Under the pieces are notes generated by a model that was not told the origin of the DNA, ran no database searches, and worked only from the letters and a program-made list of their open reading frames with translations. From assembly GCA_959347315.1 (NCBI GenBank), contig OY365807.1, positions 11,313,287-11,377,286 on the forward strand: 64,000 nt of DNA. The letters are read 5' to 3'. The translations under genes were made by a program, and so were the position numbers. Each line of letters starts with the position of its first letter. Positions within the stretch are counted from its first letter, which is position 1. Below, piece after piece: positions 1 to 11,669 of this stretch. Source of the stretch: Bimastos eiseni (Eukaryota > Annelida > Clitellata > Crassiclitellata > Lumbricidae).

Positions 1-590
1 AGACTCTACGCAACAGATTAGAGTCGTTATACTATATTTAGAGATTGCTCGATTTGATAGACTTCTGCGCAATTGTGTGAAATTGTAAATAAATGTATAG
101 TTCTGAATATCAAGTAATTTATCATGGACAGGTCAATCAGAATTATACTGGAGTGTCACTGAGTACATTCAAATGCAATCAATTTTTTGATGGTATTTGA
201 TTTTGGATAATTAAAATAGTCCTCCTGTTAAAGATAAATCCCGTCATTAATTAGTGCTGCCTGAATCCTACAACCCGCGATCAATATGGTAAGGGTGACC
301 TTTGTTGGCAGAGGAAGCAATTCCCGACGACAGGAGATAAGATCCATCAAGTACTGTTTTTCTGACTCATCCTTAGTTTGTACATTGTTGTAAGATACTA
401 GGAAGATCAAACAGCTTTAGGCCTACAGATATTCTTGAGACATACGCCTGCAGTGGGGTGTGGTGATAGTAGGATCACATGATCAACAGTTTAATGGATC
501 AGCGAATTAGGTGGATGAGTAAGATTTTCACCATAGGAGCCGTGGTGGCGTCTTCACTGACTTGTACATCAAAGTTAATCCCAGCAGCTG
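1..590. other. Unassigned AT-rich sequence
   Basis: I see no gene, RNA or clear repeat in this stretch. The only open frames are short and lack domain features. Confidence 0.5.
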
Positions 591-611
591 AGGACCAGCA
601 GATAATTAATT

Positions 612-854
612 TGTGACCTTATCCGTCGTCTTCCTTCGTCTGCCTCTGGTCGTCCACTGCTTTCTGCAGACCGAGATGACCTGTTGGCACCGGGCGCACG
701 GAGAAATACTAGAGTTTTCCGCGTCCACAACGATAGGAACATGATCTACAATGTAGGCCTTCAAGTTGTTATACTTCCAACAATAGTGAATACAAGGAAC
801 TTAAAACGAGCTATTTTATTTGTAATTAAACTAATTTTTCTTTTATTGACTTAA
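612..854 (+). pseudogene. Possible LINE RT C-terminal fragment
   Basis: An open frame of 80 codons with no internal stop ends at TAA 852-854 and has no ATG near its start. Its middle reads LLSADRDDLLAPGARRNTR followed by VFRVHN. That pattern, a serine-rich segment, then L-VP-ARTNT, then FRVHN, is typical of the extreme C-terminus of CR1/L2-like non-LTR retrotransposon ORF2 proteins just before the W-N-S-L-P motif. The expected W-N-S-L-P is not kept. It is a decayed fragment and cannot be functional. Family assignment is by eye only. Confidence 0.4.
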
Positions 855-1870
855 ATACGATATCTAGATTTTAATTTAGGTAAAAGTTGCCTGGAGATCA
901 TGGATGAGAATTGTAATTCATAATGTATCTATTGCGATATCATTGAAGCAATGTTTTAACAAGATCAGATCTCTTGTATTTTTCTCAATACCTGTAGTCT
1001 TGTTGTTAAGTGGACATGACCTCTTAGCACCCTTGTGGAGCTGAATGTCTCAACGACAAAAGTTTCCCCATGCAAGTTCAGGCTACCCAAACATGCGTGC
1101 ATATAATATGGTATACGTTATGAGCAGGTATTGACGTTTATATATAGGCTATGTACGTGTACCTTTGTAAACCCTGCGCATTTTGGATCTTGATATTATT
1201 TCGTGATTGCATTCAGTTTTGTCCAACTGAGTTTCCTCTTTATCCACGTTCATTGTTCATTCCTCCATCATTCCATTGTCAGTCAGATGAAGCAGCCCCA
1301 CCGAGGACCTCGTGTTGACGCCTTTCCCTATAATAATTGTATTCGATAATTCCTTTGCAATTCATTGAATTATGTATCGATGCAGTAACAACGGGACAAA
1401 CGCATTGCCACGAGACCGAACCGAATTCTTGCGTAATTTCACACATCATTTGGACTCCGAATAGCTAACGGCCATAATTATAGACGTGCACGTGTACAAA
1501 AGCTGTGTGCACGTTGTAATTTGTGTCATTGCACGAATCTTCAACACTTGAAAGAACTTGCTTATTGATTTTGCAGAATTCATTGTCGAGTTCATGAAAA
1601 AGCACGAACACGTCAAACGACTGCATGCATCGTTCAATGCTTTCGTGAAACACCGTTTTTGTATAGAGCTAGACTATTCTCCATAAATCTAGGACGGGTT
1701 TTTTAGCAAATGTTTCTAACACATAACCGAAGGAAGGCTATTTCGCCATTTATCTTGTTCTAGAGCTGCAGGTTTCGGTTGCGTGACATCACCGGTTCTA
1801 CATTAGACTACAGTAAATCTTAGGCAACTTTGATCTGTTCGTGCCAACACCTGCGACGTCCCGCGTTCCT
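855..1870. other. Unassigned sequence
   Basis: No recognisable gene. Minus-strand open frames near 1446-1653 are short and featureless. Nothing else stands out. Confidence 0.5.
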
Positions 1871-1878
1871 TCTGTTGC

Positions 1879-1984
1879 TTTCTAACATTGACCTATAGGC
1901 AATGGCTGCCACTTTCTAACATTGACCTATAGGCAATGGCTGCCACTTTCTAACATTGACCTATAGGCAATGGCTGCCACTTTC
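1879..1984. repeat. 34-bp tandem repeat, 3 copies
   Basis: Three nearly identical copies of a 34-bp unit beginning TCTAACATTGACCTATAGGC lie head to tail, with unit starts at about 1881, 1915 and 1949. The last copy runs directly into the LINE fragment that follows. The lack of divergence between copies points to a recent local duplication. Confidence 0.9.
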
Positions 1985-2473
1985 AAATGCTGCCAAAACA
2001 GTTGCGGTAATCTTGGACAGCAAGCTCACATTCCGACCCCACATAACAAACCATTGTAAATCACATCCTGGCAGGGAGCCACGTCAGAACGACTCCACTG
2101 CCTGTTCACCTGTCTTCTCTAGTCTTGATTATACCAACTCGCGTTTTGTTTTCTCTCTCTGAGCTTGATCTCGAAAGGCTGTAACGCATCCAAAACACCA
2201 TAGCTCAGGTAGTGTTGCGTGTCCTTGTACGAACATGATCCACAGTTCACCAGCTGCATTGGCTTCCTGTAAAATTCGGAATAAAATTTAAGTTGGCTGA
2301 TCTGACCTGCAAAGCACCAGTACACCTACCTATATGCTTGCTATACTAACTCCTTACATCCTTCCTTGTTGCCTCCGATCATTAAGTAGATTTTTCTATA
2401 GCCGAGCCACGATACAGAAAAATTATGGGCTCTCGCGCATTTCATGTCTCTGCTCCTAAGGAATGGAATTGAC

Positions 2474-2478
<5 letters not shown>
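1980..2478 (+). pseudogene. Decayed LINE RT C-terminal domain
   Basis: Translation of several frames gives successive pieces of the C-terminal half of a CR1/L2-like LINE ORF2. Near 2005-2070 it reads AVILDSKLTFRPHI, matching the usual G-V-x-x-D-S-x-L-x-F-x-x-H-I segment. Near 2240-2310 it reads LHWLPVKFGIKFKL, and near 2400-2475 GSRAFHVSAPKEWN, the familiar S-x-A-P-x-x-W-N motif. Stops and frameshifts separate the pieces, so this is a relic. It ends at a CT microsatellite. The clade was not tested by alignment. Confidence 0.75.

Positions 2479-2513
<35 letters not shown>
2479..2513. repeat. (CT)n microsatellite
   Basis: About 16 perfect CT units directly abut the end of the preceding LINE fragment. 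Confidence 0.95.
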
Positions 2514-2516
<3 letters not shown>

Positions 2517-2660
2517 ACTCTGCACACGTTACAAGTTTTATAATTAAATAAAACTGGATGTCTCTTCGTCCATATTTTTATCCATACTAATGCGTGTTTG
2601 CTTCATTTAATTGTAATTAATGGTCACATCCACAGTAATTGAGTCGATTCGTGTCTTTAC

Positions 2661-2721
<61 letters not shown>

Positions 2722-2767
2722 GTTATTGTTATTGTTATTGTTATTGTTATTGTTATTATTCTTATTC

Positions 2768-2854
<87 letters not shown>

Positions 2855-2855
2855 C
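2661..2855. repeat. Compound (ATT)/(TTGTTA)/(ATC) microsatellite
   Basis: An uninterrupted trinucleotide tract changes composition along its length: ATT units, then TTGTTA hexamers at about 2720-2757, then ATT again, then ATC to the end. Open frames here are homopolymer translations and are not genes. Confidence 0.97.
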
Positions 2856-3480
2856 AGTTTTCGTACTCTATGATAAATATCATTTAAATTATCGTAATCG
2901 TCGTCAGCATCATCATCATTACGCCTACATGTACATCGCTCAAGCTATTTATAGCTTGGGAAAATTCTCAGGTTATACAAATCACCGATTGATATAAAAA
3001 TCACTTATTGTCATTTGTTATTTATTTATCGTTATTGGTAGTTTTGGCTGCATATTTAAGTTGAACAATCACCGATTGATATATTGTATAAACTTATTCG
3101 TTTATTGGTATGAAGCATGTGGATTCACCATTATAAAAAACACGTGGTCTCAGGAAAGTAAAGCCTCTTTAATCGCTATGTTATAGTCATACTATGTCAG
3201 AGTATATCGCCAAGAGAGCTTCTAAATAGGACGCAAAGGAGAAAATGGCATCTTTTGCAGGCAGCGTGTAGTAACGTGGACTTGGATGTTGTAGATGTTA
3301 TCTGACGTTTACGACCGGACCTCGGTAACTGTGGCAAGAGTCGTCGAGGAGCATAGTGGTCACATCTAATGACAGCAGTCAAGGGACCACTGTTAGCGTG
3401 GTTGACCATGTACTCTGCCGTTCGATGCCTTTTATGTGACGGCGCTATAGAAGTCTTTTGATTAGATTTCCTTGAATGAA
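2856..3480. other. Unassigned; contains a short direct repeat
   Basis: No gene recognised. The 15-base word ATCACCGATTGATAT occurs at about 2980 and 3068, followed in both places by ACTTATT and then TTGGTA, so a segment of roughly 45 bases has been duplicated about 88 bases apart. Confidence 0.5.
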
Positions 3481-3499
3481 TAAATGATCGTACTGTTGT

Positions 3500-4230
3500 T
3501 CTTCCTCCGGTTTATTTTTTCTCTTCTTCCCCTCATGTTCCTCTACTTCTCTGTCCTCTTCCGCCATGTGTTCGTCTCTTCCACTTCCTATTCCATGCTT
3601 CATGTAATCTTTCACAACCTTTTCAAATTCACAATCGACTCATATTAAGCCTTCTATTTATCCGCTTCCCTCTGCTATTCATCTTCTTCCTTCATCAAAT
3701 AATCCTCAATCACTTCAATCTCTTACTCTTATACTTCCACTTCGTCTTTCCTATTCACGTCTATCATTACGTTCCTCCTATTCGACTTCATATTCCTCAC
3801 CTCATTCCTCTCCATCCTCCTCTTCCTCCTCCTCTTCCTCTTTGTTTCATTCGATCTCTCCTGTTGTTATTGTTCCACCAGTTTCTCCCAAACATCCTCC
3901 TGATGCTTCTTTCTCTTTCTACCACCCACCCCCCATATTATGCTTTCAATTCCACCTTTTACTCATCCACCTTGTCCTTCTTTCCTCCTACTATGTCCCG
4001 CTGGTCCTTCGTAAATACGATCCTCATTTCCCTAAGACCATTGCCCGTACATTGGCCCTGCTCTTCCTCCTCCTCCTTCTCCTTCCCCTCCTTCTCCTCC
4101 TCTTCCTCTGCTCCAAATCGATTCCGTTGCCTTCTGGCTCCAAATCATGTGTCACGTCTTCCCTTAATGCACTGCGCCTCTTCCGGTCCAAGTCAAGTCA
4201 TGGACGGTTACCATTGCGAGCGAATCTGAG
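3500..4230. repeat. Polypyrimidine low-complexity tract
   Basis: The plus strand is dominated by TCT, TCC and CCT. The plus-strand open frames here are serine, proline and leucine rich translations of that tract and show no domain. Confidence 0.8.
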
Positions 4231-4244
4231 CAAATCCTCAACAA

Positions 4245-4500
4245 TGCCTACACTAAACCTAATGGCTTTTAAACGAAATGTGGCTTGGACGTAATTTGGT
4301 GAGAAGTGTAAACCTATTTGGGCGTAAACCTAGTATGGTGAAAAGTAGGCTATGAATCCAATGGTATATAAACCTAATCTGGTGTATACCTAATGTGGTG
4401 AAAACTTTAAGCCTAATGGCATGTTAACCAAATGCGGTATAGACCTAATGTGATGTAGACTTAAGCTTATTGGTATGTAAGCATGACGTGGTCTTATTTT
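4245..4500. repeat. Degenerate ~16-bp tandem repeat
   Basis: A diverged unit close to TAAACCTAATGTGGTG recurs about a dozen times, best seen at 4365-4405 where two units lie back to back. Spacing is irregular because of small insertions. It looks like an old minisatellite. Confidence 0.7.
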
Positions 4501-4647
4501 AGATTGTCCTAAGCCCATATTGGCGTAAAATATCTTCGACAGATTTTGTGTTAAAGCAACAGAAGTAATTGCCTTCGTCACCAGACAATTCCTGGTTTGT
4601 GTGTTCGTACATCTGATAATTATTGAGTCAGGCATTACAGAAAGACA

Positions 4648-4725
4648 CGCGCGCGCACACACACACGCACACACGCATACGCACACACACATACGCACAC
4701 ACACATACGCGCGCTCATGCACACT
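4648..4725. repeat. (AC)n-rich compound microsatellite
   Basis: CG, AC and TACGCAC units make a near-continuous purine-pyrimidine alternating tract, a composition that can adopt Z-DNA. Confidence 0.9.
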
Positions 4726-6240
4726 CAGAAACAAGACGAAAGAGGCAGAGAGAAAGAACGAAAGAGAGAAAACAAAGACTCACAGACAAGCAGACGGATG
4801 ACTGGCTAGACAGGCAAATGTCTACAAGCAGACAAATAGGCATACGCACAGAGACAGACAAGACATTGAATTTACGTTACAATGTATATCAAATAATCCG
4901 TCATCCATAAATCCACGCATCCATCCATTCATCCAACCGATTCATCCATCTAGGCATCTATCAACCCATCCACCCAGTTCGCCCTCCCCTCTATTCATCT
5001 CCCCTTTCATTCCACATTTCATGGGAAGCGCATCAGTGTCTGAAGCGACCTCATGGACATATTCCACTGGAGGTGGAAATCGTGAACTCCGTCATAAACA
5101 GTTTCCGACTGTCTATTAATCATTTCATCTCCAGTCGAGTCTACCTACCTCCCGAGACGGAACATGACTCGGTTCCATGCAGTTCCCCGCCCCTCTCATA
5201 TGTGAACAGCCACATCGAAACGATGGTTAACGTCCGTCAGCGAGGCTCCTATTCCTCTAAACAAACTGACCCGTTTCTAATTCTCCAATGGCTGATATGG
5301 GGCCCGGACGCATAGATAAATTTGACCAGGTCAAAGGCATATAAATGGACGGTTCGGGGTGAATTTTTCACTCCATTGTTCCGTCTGAATTTTAACAGAG
5401 GCGGATTGACCTCGTCTAGGATCAAACCATGTGCGCTGCTGGAACTGACCCGTCGTTGGCGGGTCGCTTAACCTGTAGACAAAAGTCGTTTGGATGTTGA
5501 ATTGCGGTCGCCATATGAGCGCTTCAGTCGAAATATCGATCAACCCCAGAACAATGAATCTGAGGTCTGTTCCTGAAATATGTTGTGGTACTTTAGGCGA
5601 AATGGTTGATTTACATTACCCAACCGAACCTAGCCATATACATGACAATTCTACCATATCTCTCTATCTTTATGGTATTGAATGATTTCTATAATATATT
5701 TTTAGTTAATTACTGTAGCTTACCATATAATATTATTGCCTTCAATTCGCTTTACCTTACCCTGTATTGACTGTTAGCTTACCTAACGTCACTTTACCTA
5801 ACCTAGTTTTTAACTGACCTTGCTCTACTTTACATTTAGGCCTAATATATTTCCTATATCTTTTCTCGCGCCTAGTTTGAAAATTGGTCTGATATCGGAC
5901 GAGCGCAAGAACTAAACGACACACTGTGGGGCGATAAAACGGACAAAAGGACTAACTGAAGGACGTAAAGAGACAACGGACGGAAGAAATGGTAGGACGA
6001 ATGGATGCACGAACGAAGGGAGAACACGAGGCAATGCAGTGAACACAGGTGGACAAGCAAACTGACAAACAGAAGGACGGACGATTGGCTGTGAGCGATA
6101 GAATTATTGCATGCAAATGTCTCCGACGACGAGTTTCGTGCGAGCAGCTGAAGAGAATTAGGAGAGTGAGGTAGATTGAGGAAATGAGATGTGTAACAAG
6201 ATCACAGAAGAGAGTTTGATGGACAGACGACGACGACGAC
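4726..6240. other. Unassigned sequence with short simple repeats
   Basis: The part to about 4990 has GA-rich and CATC-rich simple sequence. The rest has no recognisable gene. A short GAC run sits at about 6224-6242. Confidence 0.5.
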
Positions 6241-6698
6241 GGAGGACGATGAACTCTCGTCTCGACATCATTCGATTATATATAACGCATTCTTAATCAT
6301 TAACTTCCACGCCATCAAACATACATAATGTAATATACATGTATACACATTGATATAAATTACATTGAGAGATATACTGATGCTTATATATATATGTGTG
6401 CGTGTATAATTGTATATGTATATATATTGTGAGGCACACCCCATGTGATCGCTCACTGCCCTCGAGCTGTCACTCAGGACACGATCTAAGCACGACTAGC
6501 TTCAGCATACATCATAATCTATTTACGTAGATATAAAAGTAAACCATGCAGTCGTATACACAGCGATTGGTACCTTAAGCCATCCTAAATCTACCGCCAA
6601 ATCCTCACATAGAGTCTGTTCCAGCGAGAGTTGCAGCATAATCTGCATAGACTTATATAACATCAAAATGTTTACAGAGTCAGCTGTTACCATAGTGC

Positions 6699-6732
<34 letters not shown>

Positions 6733-7160
6733 GCTCTTTGCGAATTACTACCTGTCTGGGTGGTTAGCTGTCTGTCTGTATGTTTGTCTGTCTGTCTGCT
6801 CATTAGCCTGCTTATCTCTGGGTGTCTGTCTGAACAAATGAATGAATGAATTGACGGCGGAATTATAAAATGACCAAAGAAAAGAACGACGAACGGAAAT
6901 GGGAGAGAACAGAGGCAGGAACGAATCAGGGAATGATGAAAGAGATCAGAGAGCAGAGAAGGAATGAACAAAAGAGAAAAGCAATCAATTAACCAGTTTA
7001 ACATAATTAATTTCTGCCATACATAGGTACATGTATGTGATCTGTTTTGCTTTGCTAATGACATTGCTGAACTTAATGATTGCTTCTATACTAAACCGAC
7101 AAAGGTTATTTTAAGTGTCCAGATGCCTGTACGTTGTACACGCATACATACATATACAAT
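6241..7160. repeat. AT and TGTC microsatellites in unassigned DNA
   Basis: A perfect AT run occupies about 6702-6729, and CTGT units occupy about 6760-6830. A short ACAT run at 7141-7156 immediately precedes the LINE at 7166. No gene is seen. Confidence 0.6.
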
Positions 7161-7165
7161 CGTAA

Positions 7166-8074
7166 TTTGGAGTACCTCAGGGCTCAATATTAGCACCACT
7201 CTTATTCCTATTATTTATCAATGACCTTCCCCGTGTTTCCCGCCTCCTGCACTTTCTTCTCTTTGCTGATGACATGAGTCTATTCGCCTCGCACAACTCT
7301 TATGAAGCCCTAATTTCTCTGATTAACAATGAACTCTCCCATGTCAATGACTGGTTCGCCGCAAATAAGTTATATTTGAATTTATCAAAAACTACTTACA
7401 TTTTGTTTAGATCGCATAGGAAGAAGGCTCCTGCCAACGTTAGTGAGCTCCGAATCAACAGTGTTGCTATACCTTGTGTTTCCTCAGCCAAGTTTCTTGG
7501 AGTCCAGGTTGATCAATTTCTTTCATGGAAAGATCATATTGCTAGCATATCATCAAAACTTGCCAGAAACATAGGAGTGCTATCGAGAATTGCTTATTTA
7601 TTACTTATCAGCATTCGTACCAACCTATATTACACTATGATATATCCCCACCTAACTTATTGCAATATTATATGGGCCTCCAACTATCTCATTAGATTAC
7701 GGTCATTAAGTTTGCTGCAAAAAAGAGCTGTTCGATTTATTGCTGGTGTCCCTTTAGCCTACTGCTGCTCGTCCGATTACCTGTTTAAGAGCTTAAATAT
7801 TCTGGATTTGCACCAGATTACATTGCTACAAACGAATGAGTTTATGTGTAAATTTGTCCACAAACAACTACCATCAATCTTTGACTATCATTTTATTCTC
7901 ATCTCTACTGTAAACCCTTACAATATACGATCCTCTTCCAATTACAGACCCATCCTCTGTCGGGCAAATAAGCGTAAATTCTCCCTTAAATATACTGGTC
8001 CATCAACTTGGATTGCTATACCGGTCATTATACGACAAATTTGTAGTCTCCGTCTGTTTAAGGCTAGACTTTAA
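7166..8074 (+). pseudogene. LINE ORF2 C-terminal part: RT palm/thumb
   Basis: A continuous frame of about 300 codons encodes the C-terminal third of a LINE reverse transcriptase. It opens with GVPQGSILAPLLF, the conserved RT block before the catalytic loop. FADD, the metal-binding pair, follows at 7262-7273. Then come the thumb-type segments ILFRSHRK and FLGVQVDQFLSWKDHI, a YPHLTYCN block, and the typical C-terminal NYRPILCRANKRKFSLKYTG. There is no internal stop, so this copy is younger than the other LINE fragments here. The endonuclease and N-terminal RT are absent, so it cannot be autonomous. An ATG at 7274 inside the FADD-M segment is not a genuine start. Confidence 0.88.
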
Positions 8075-8440
8075 ATGTATCTGTTAAACTATTCATAATG
8101 AGTACGTGTACTGGTCACACTTCCTTGGCTTAGTTAACTAGTTAAGTTAAAATTACTCGCATTTGTCTGCCTCATTTCTTCAATCTGCTGCCCAAATACT
8201 ATATGAAAGGGTGTCCCCTACTAGCGGAACCATGCGGTTCCTTTGGGGATTTTTCTTTCCCAGTTGCCTCCCACATCAATACCAAACTAATCCAGCAACT
8301 TGTTGTTCAGTTGATATTTTTTTTCTTTTCCATCGTGTTATTTTTATTTTTACTGAAAATTGCTTTATGTATGTACTGTTAATAATTACTGCGTTTTTGG
8401 AGTCAATAAAAACGATTTTGATTCATTGATTGATTGCAAT
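7166..8440 (+). mobile_element. 5'-truncated LINE (CR1/L2/Jockey-like)
   Basis: The element starts within the RT domain (see the coding entry), directly after an ACAT run and an out-of-place TAA at 7163-7165. After the ORF stop at about 8074 comes a 3' untranslated region with the block CTAGCGGAACCATGCGG. It ends in an ATTG-type tandem tail at about 8418-8438, the 3' end style of many CR1/L2 elements. 5' truncation is typical of target-primed reverse transcription. No target duplication was identified. Confidence 0.85.
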
Positions 8441-8639
8441 CGTAATCTCAACATTTCTACGGCGCCCACAAACGCTAAGTCGCGGGAACCAGCTTATTCA
8501 CAGGCGTTTAATCAAATCAAAATCGACAGGCAGAGGTCAAAATCCAGAGAGGCAGGCAGACAGACAGTCAGACGGCTAAGATGGATGGTGCTTGGAGTTA
8601 ATAGCGAGGAAGGGAGGGCGAAGAGGAGATTCAGGAGAG

Positions 8640-9360
8640 GATTTGTGAAAAAGCAATGTCTTCAGTTTTGAATGGAAAACCTGTGGTGAGATGGCAAGAT
8701 GTGAGGCTTTGGTGAGTTCGTAGGATGGATCAATGTCAATTTGTCTTAATGCTAGAAGGAGTTTATTCCAAGGAGAACAAACCTCCCTCCAGGATTAAGA
8801 AAAATCGCAGTATCCCTGAGCGATTTACAGCAGCAGCTACATGTATGGAACGATCTACAAATTTGAGTGATGAGATGACGGATGGGCGGAGCAATGTGAG
8901 GGTGGAAGAGGAACGAGCTGAGCAATGTGGTTGAATCGTGAACAGTTGACGGAGATATGTGGGCTGTGACGATTGTTGTGTGTTGTAGGTGAGTGAAATG
9001 ACCTTATATTCGATCCGCTCAGGTATTTTGAGCCAGTGGAGTGATTTGAGGGCAGGAGTGATTATTTATGGTGATGCATTGAGGGTTTTGGTTACAGCAC
9101 GCGCGGACGAAAGCATCTGCGTGTCTTGGAGGTGGTTTAATTGGGTGGTGTCTATACTGAGGAAAAGTGAATTACAGTAATCCAATCTAGCGTGAACTAT
9201 TGATGTGGTGATTGTGGAGGCAGTCTTGGAGTCAAGCACAAAGCAGATTCTACGAAGATCATGGATATGCATGAATCAAGAGCGAGGAAGATTGGTGATG
9301 TGATCAGGTTATAGACGAAGGTTACAAAGTGAGAAGTACAGTCATGTAGTCGTAAGTATA
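8640..9360 (-). pseudogene. Antisense LINE RT C-terminal relic
   Basis: On the minus strand, 9066-9272 reads VLDSKTASTITTSIVHARLD then YCNSL. This is the usual L-D-S-x-x-A-x-x-I-x-x-S-x-V-H-x-R-L-D-Y-C-N-S-L segment of CR1/L2 RT thumb regions. Further along, at 8640-8790, the minus strand reads SPWNKLLLALRQI and then FHSKLKTLLFHKS, the C-terminal W-N and F-K-x-x-L-K-T-x-L-F motifs. Stops and shifts separate the parts, so this is a decayed fragment on the opposite strand to the element at 7166. Confidence 0.75.
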
Positions 9361-9379
9361 TAAATTGTTTTCAACCTCC

Positions 9380-9465
9380 TTCGCAGTCGCTGAAGTTGGG
9401 TTGGAAAGAGCAGGGGTATCTGTCACCGTAGCATCCCAAATGAGACCCTGTCCCGCATAATAATA
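9380..9465 (-). pseudogene. Fragment of YMDD-retroelement C-terminal domain
   Basis: The minus strand reads GLIWDATVTDTPALSNPTSA followed by TAKEVEN. This matches, residue by residue over its core, the W-D-A-T-V-I-D-T block and the following alanine-rich stretch of the retroelement at 53556-56490. Only about 30 codons are recognisable. It is a second, much shorter relic of the same family. Confidence 0.6.
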
Positions 9466-9480
9466 AACGAAATCATTGTC

Positions 9481-9840
9481 CAGCATACCAACTCTACTCT
9501 ACTCTACTCTTGTCTTCGTATGATTTATTTAATTTAGCAATGTCATGGCCTACATGAATTCAAAAAAGGCTGTGTGCCCACATAGTGAATGGAAATAAAT
9601 AACTTGCTTTGTGTGTATATGGACCTATAGTATTATGTTACTATTGTGCTCTGTTAACATGTGAGCCTATGTTCTTATGTTAGCATTATTGTGTTATTAT
9701 GTTTTCATGTCGTTAGTAAAGATAAAATAATAATCAATTAAGTTGTAATTGGATTAATCGTATGATTAAGTGAAACTGTCCATTATATTTTGAAATATGT
9801 TTATCGACTGTCACTCATGTATATTTAGTAAGTACTTTAG
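9481..9840. other. Unassigned AT-rich sequence
   Basis: A CTCTA pentamer run of four units lies at about 9491-9510. The remainder has no recognised feature. Confidence 0.5.
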
Positions 9841-9975
9841 GTGACCCTAGTTAGCGGGATCTAGATCCCTTCAGGGCCCCCAATTGTTACCAATATCTCT
9901 GGAATCTTGTAAAATTATCTTGCTGATGTAAAAATCTGGTTGGTTTCAGCAACAAAATTGATTGATTGATGATAA
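9840..9975 (+). mobile_element. LINE 3' UTR fragment with ATTG tail
   Basis: A block with TAGCGGGATCTAGATCCCTT, then CAGGGCCCCCAATTGTTACC, ends in AACAAAATTGATTGATTGAT. The AGCGG...hairpin and the ATTG tail resemble the 3' ends at 8205-8440 and 32320-32530. No coding part is attached, so this is a very short 5'-truncated insertion. Confidence 0.6.
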
Positions 9976-11150
9976 TTTAATCGTTTTGGTTCCAGTTGGT
10001 CGGCTCCAGTAGAATTAACTTTACCTTTGTTTAATTAATTACTTCACACCTGATTTAAAGTGTACTCCGCTTTAATAAAAATGATGCCGTATTTTGTCTA
10101 AATAATAACGACTTTGCTTAAATTACGTTTCTCCTAGTTGACGTATTACCCGACGTGTGAATTCCTTGATTCACAAATTCACTTACGTAAAACTTCACTC
10201 ACGCATGCATATGTCGACCTTCCATGCACTTCCGCTGAAGCAAAATCAATTTAGAGGCGACTTGACTATCATTAGGCTCAAATATCACGCGCAAAGGAAA
10301 TGAGAAAGATTGCTGCAGGCGACGTTTTTTGGCCCACGGAGTAGGTCTACTTTTTAGCCCGGTCTTTCATCGGGAACAGGGACAAAACACACCACCTAAC
10401 AGTAACTCTGCTTGACTTATACTTGCTACAACAAAACATTGCATATATATATATATTTATATATATATATATGCTCTGTCCTCGTAGGCCTATATGTAAT
10501 TAAAAAACTACAGCTACGCTCATGGATTATTGAACAGAACGAATAGTTGGGTTCTCATTATGCTTAATTTTCTTTGATTTTGTTTATGCTACATAAGTAA
10601 GGTTTCATGCTTTACACTAGTCTGTCATAAATTGTTTATAATGGAGATTAACTGAACTAGATAGCCTCTGCTAATTTGTCACTATCCAGCAGCTTTCAAA
10701 TGATGGTAATGCTCATGGTTTTGTACATGTATGTATATACGTGCAATGCATATATATACGTGTGATGTATATAACTATAACATACAAAAGCGCATTTAAA
10801 ATATAAATATATATAATTTTATGTACATTGTAACGGTGATGATAAGCGCATATTTATATAGAACCTTTAGAAGGGAACTCATTCTGTGCGTTCAACCTGG
10901 CTATAAAGGATCACGGACGGATCAATCTTCAATCGTACAAAAATTTAATCGAACTCCACCGCTGCAAAAACTCAGGCAGTGCCAGTCCCAAGTCTGGATA
11001 AATGAGGACGGCGCCGCTAATGATCTAAGTTATCACACAGTGTCGTTAAACTGTAGCTACCAATCTTCAATCATTTGCAAAAATAAACGAATGGAAAGTG
11101 GAAGATGCTGCTCAGATGACAGATGATGGGTAGGGGGGTCGGATGCAGAT
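9976..11150. other. Unassigned sequence with AT microsatellites
   Basis: TA-rich simple repeats lie at about 10444-10472 and 10720-10815. No gene recognised. Confidence 0.5.
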
Positions 11151-11159
11151 TGAGGAGCT

Positions 11160-11480
11160 TCTACATGAACTCTGAAAGGGTGCGACGGGGAACAACCAGA
11201 TCACCCTGTGTTGCAGAACGAGGTAAGCGACCGGGTAGAACTATTCGCATGATACGCCATTGCATGTAGCAATATTGTACATGGCAACCAATGCTGATCA
11301 TTTCACGTGTGGCTTGACACGAGCCCTTACATCTACTCACCATGATACTTTGCAATTCAACCAAGTAGCCGAGCTGTAGCTTTATAAGCGGATTGAATTG
11401 ATTGATCCAAGAAGGAGAAATGCCCGCATAAATGACATTACCATAATCCAGCTTAATGCATATTAATGCTTCATGGTAGA
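11160..11480 (-). pseudogene. Antisense LINE RT relic
   Basis: The minus strand starting near 11465 reads ALICIKLDYGNVIYAGISPS, a variant of the S-x-L-D-Y-x-N-x-x-x-x-G LINE thumb motif, and near 11200 reads SATQGDLVVPRRTL, like the S-x-x-x-L-x-V-P-R segment close to the ORF2 end. Most of the sequence between is diverged. Low similarity makes the clade uncertain. Confidence 0.5.
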
Positions 11481-11669
11481 TGCAACCCTAGGCAGCGAGC
11501 GAGTGGCGCAGATGATAAGATTAAGATTGACATAAGGCCGTAAAAGGTCAATTCTTGACACAGGTCACAGGATCACGCATGGAAGTAGAGAAGGAGGCAT
11601 TTGGAAAACGTTGCTGAAAGCTTTGGCACGTCTGCAGCTTGATGCTGTCGCCAGAAGTCAACCATATGC

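Noticed and set aside
3842..4294. 150-codon plus-strand frame
   Set aside because: Low-complexity translation of a polypyrimidine tract that then enters a degenerate repeat; no domain.
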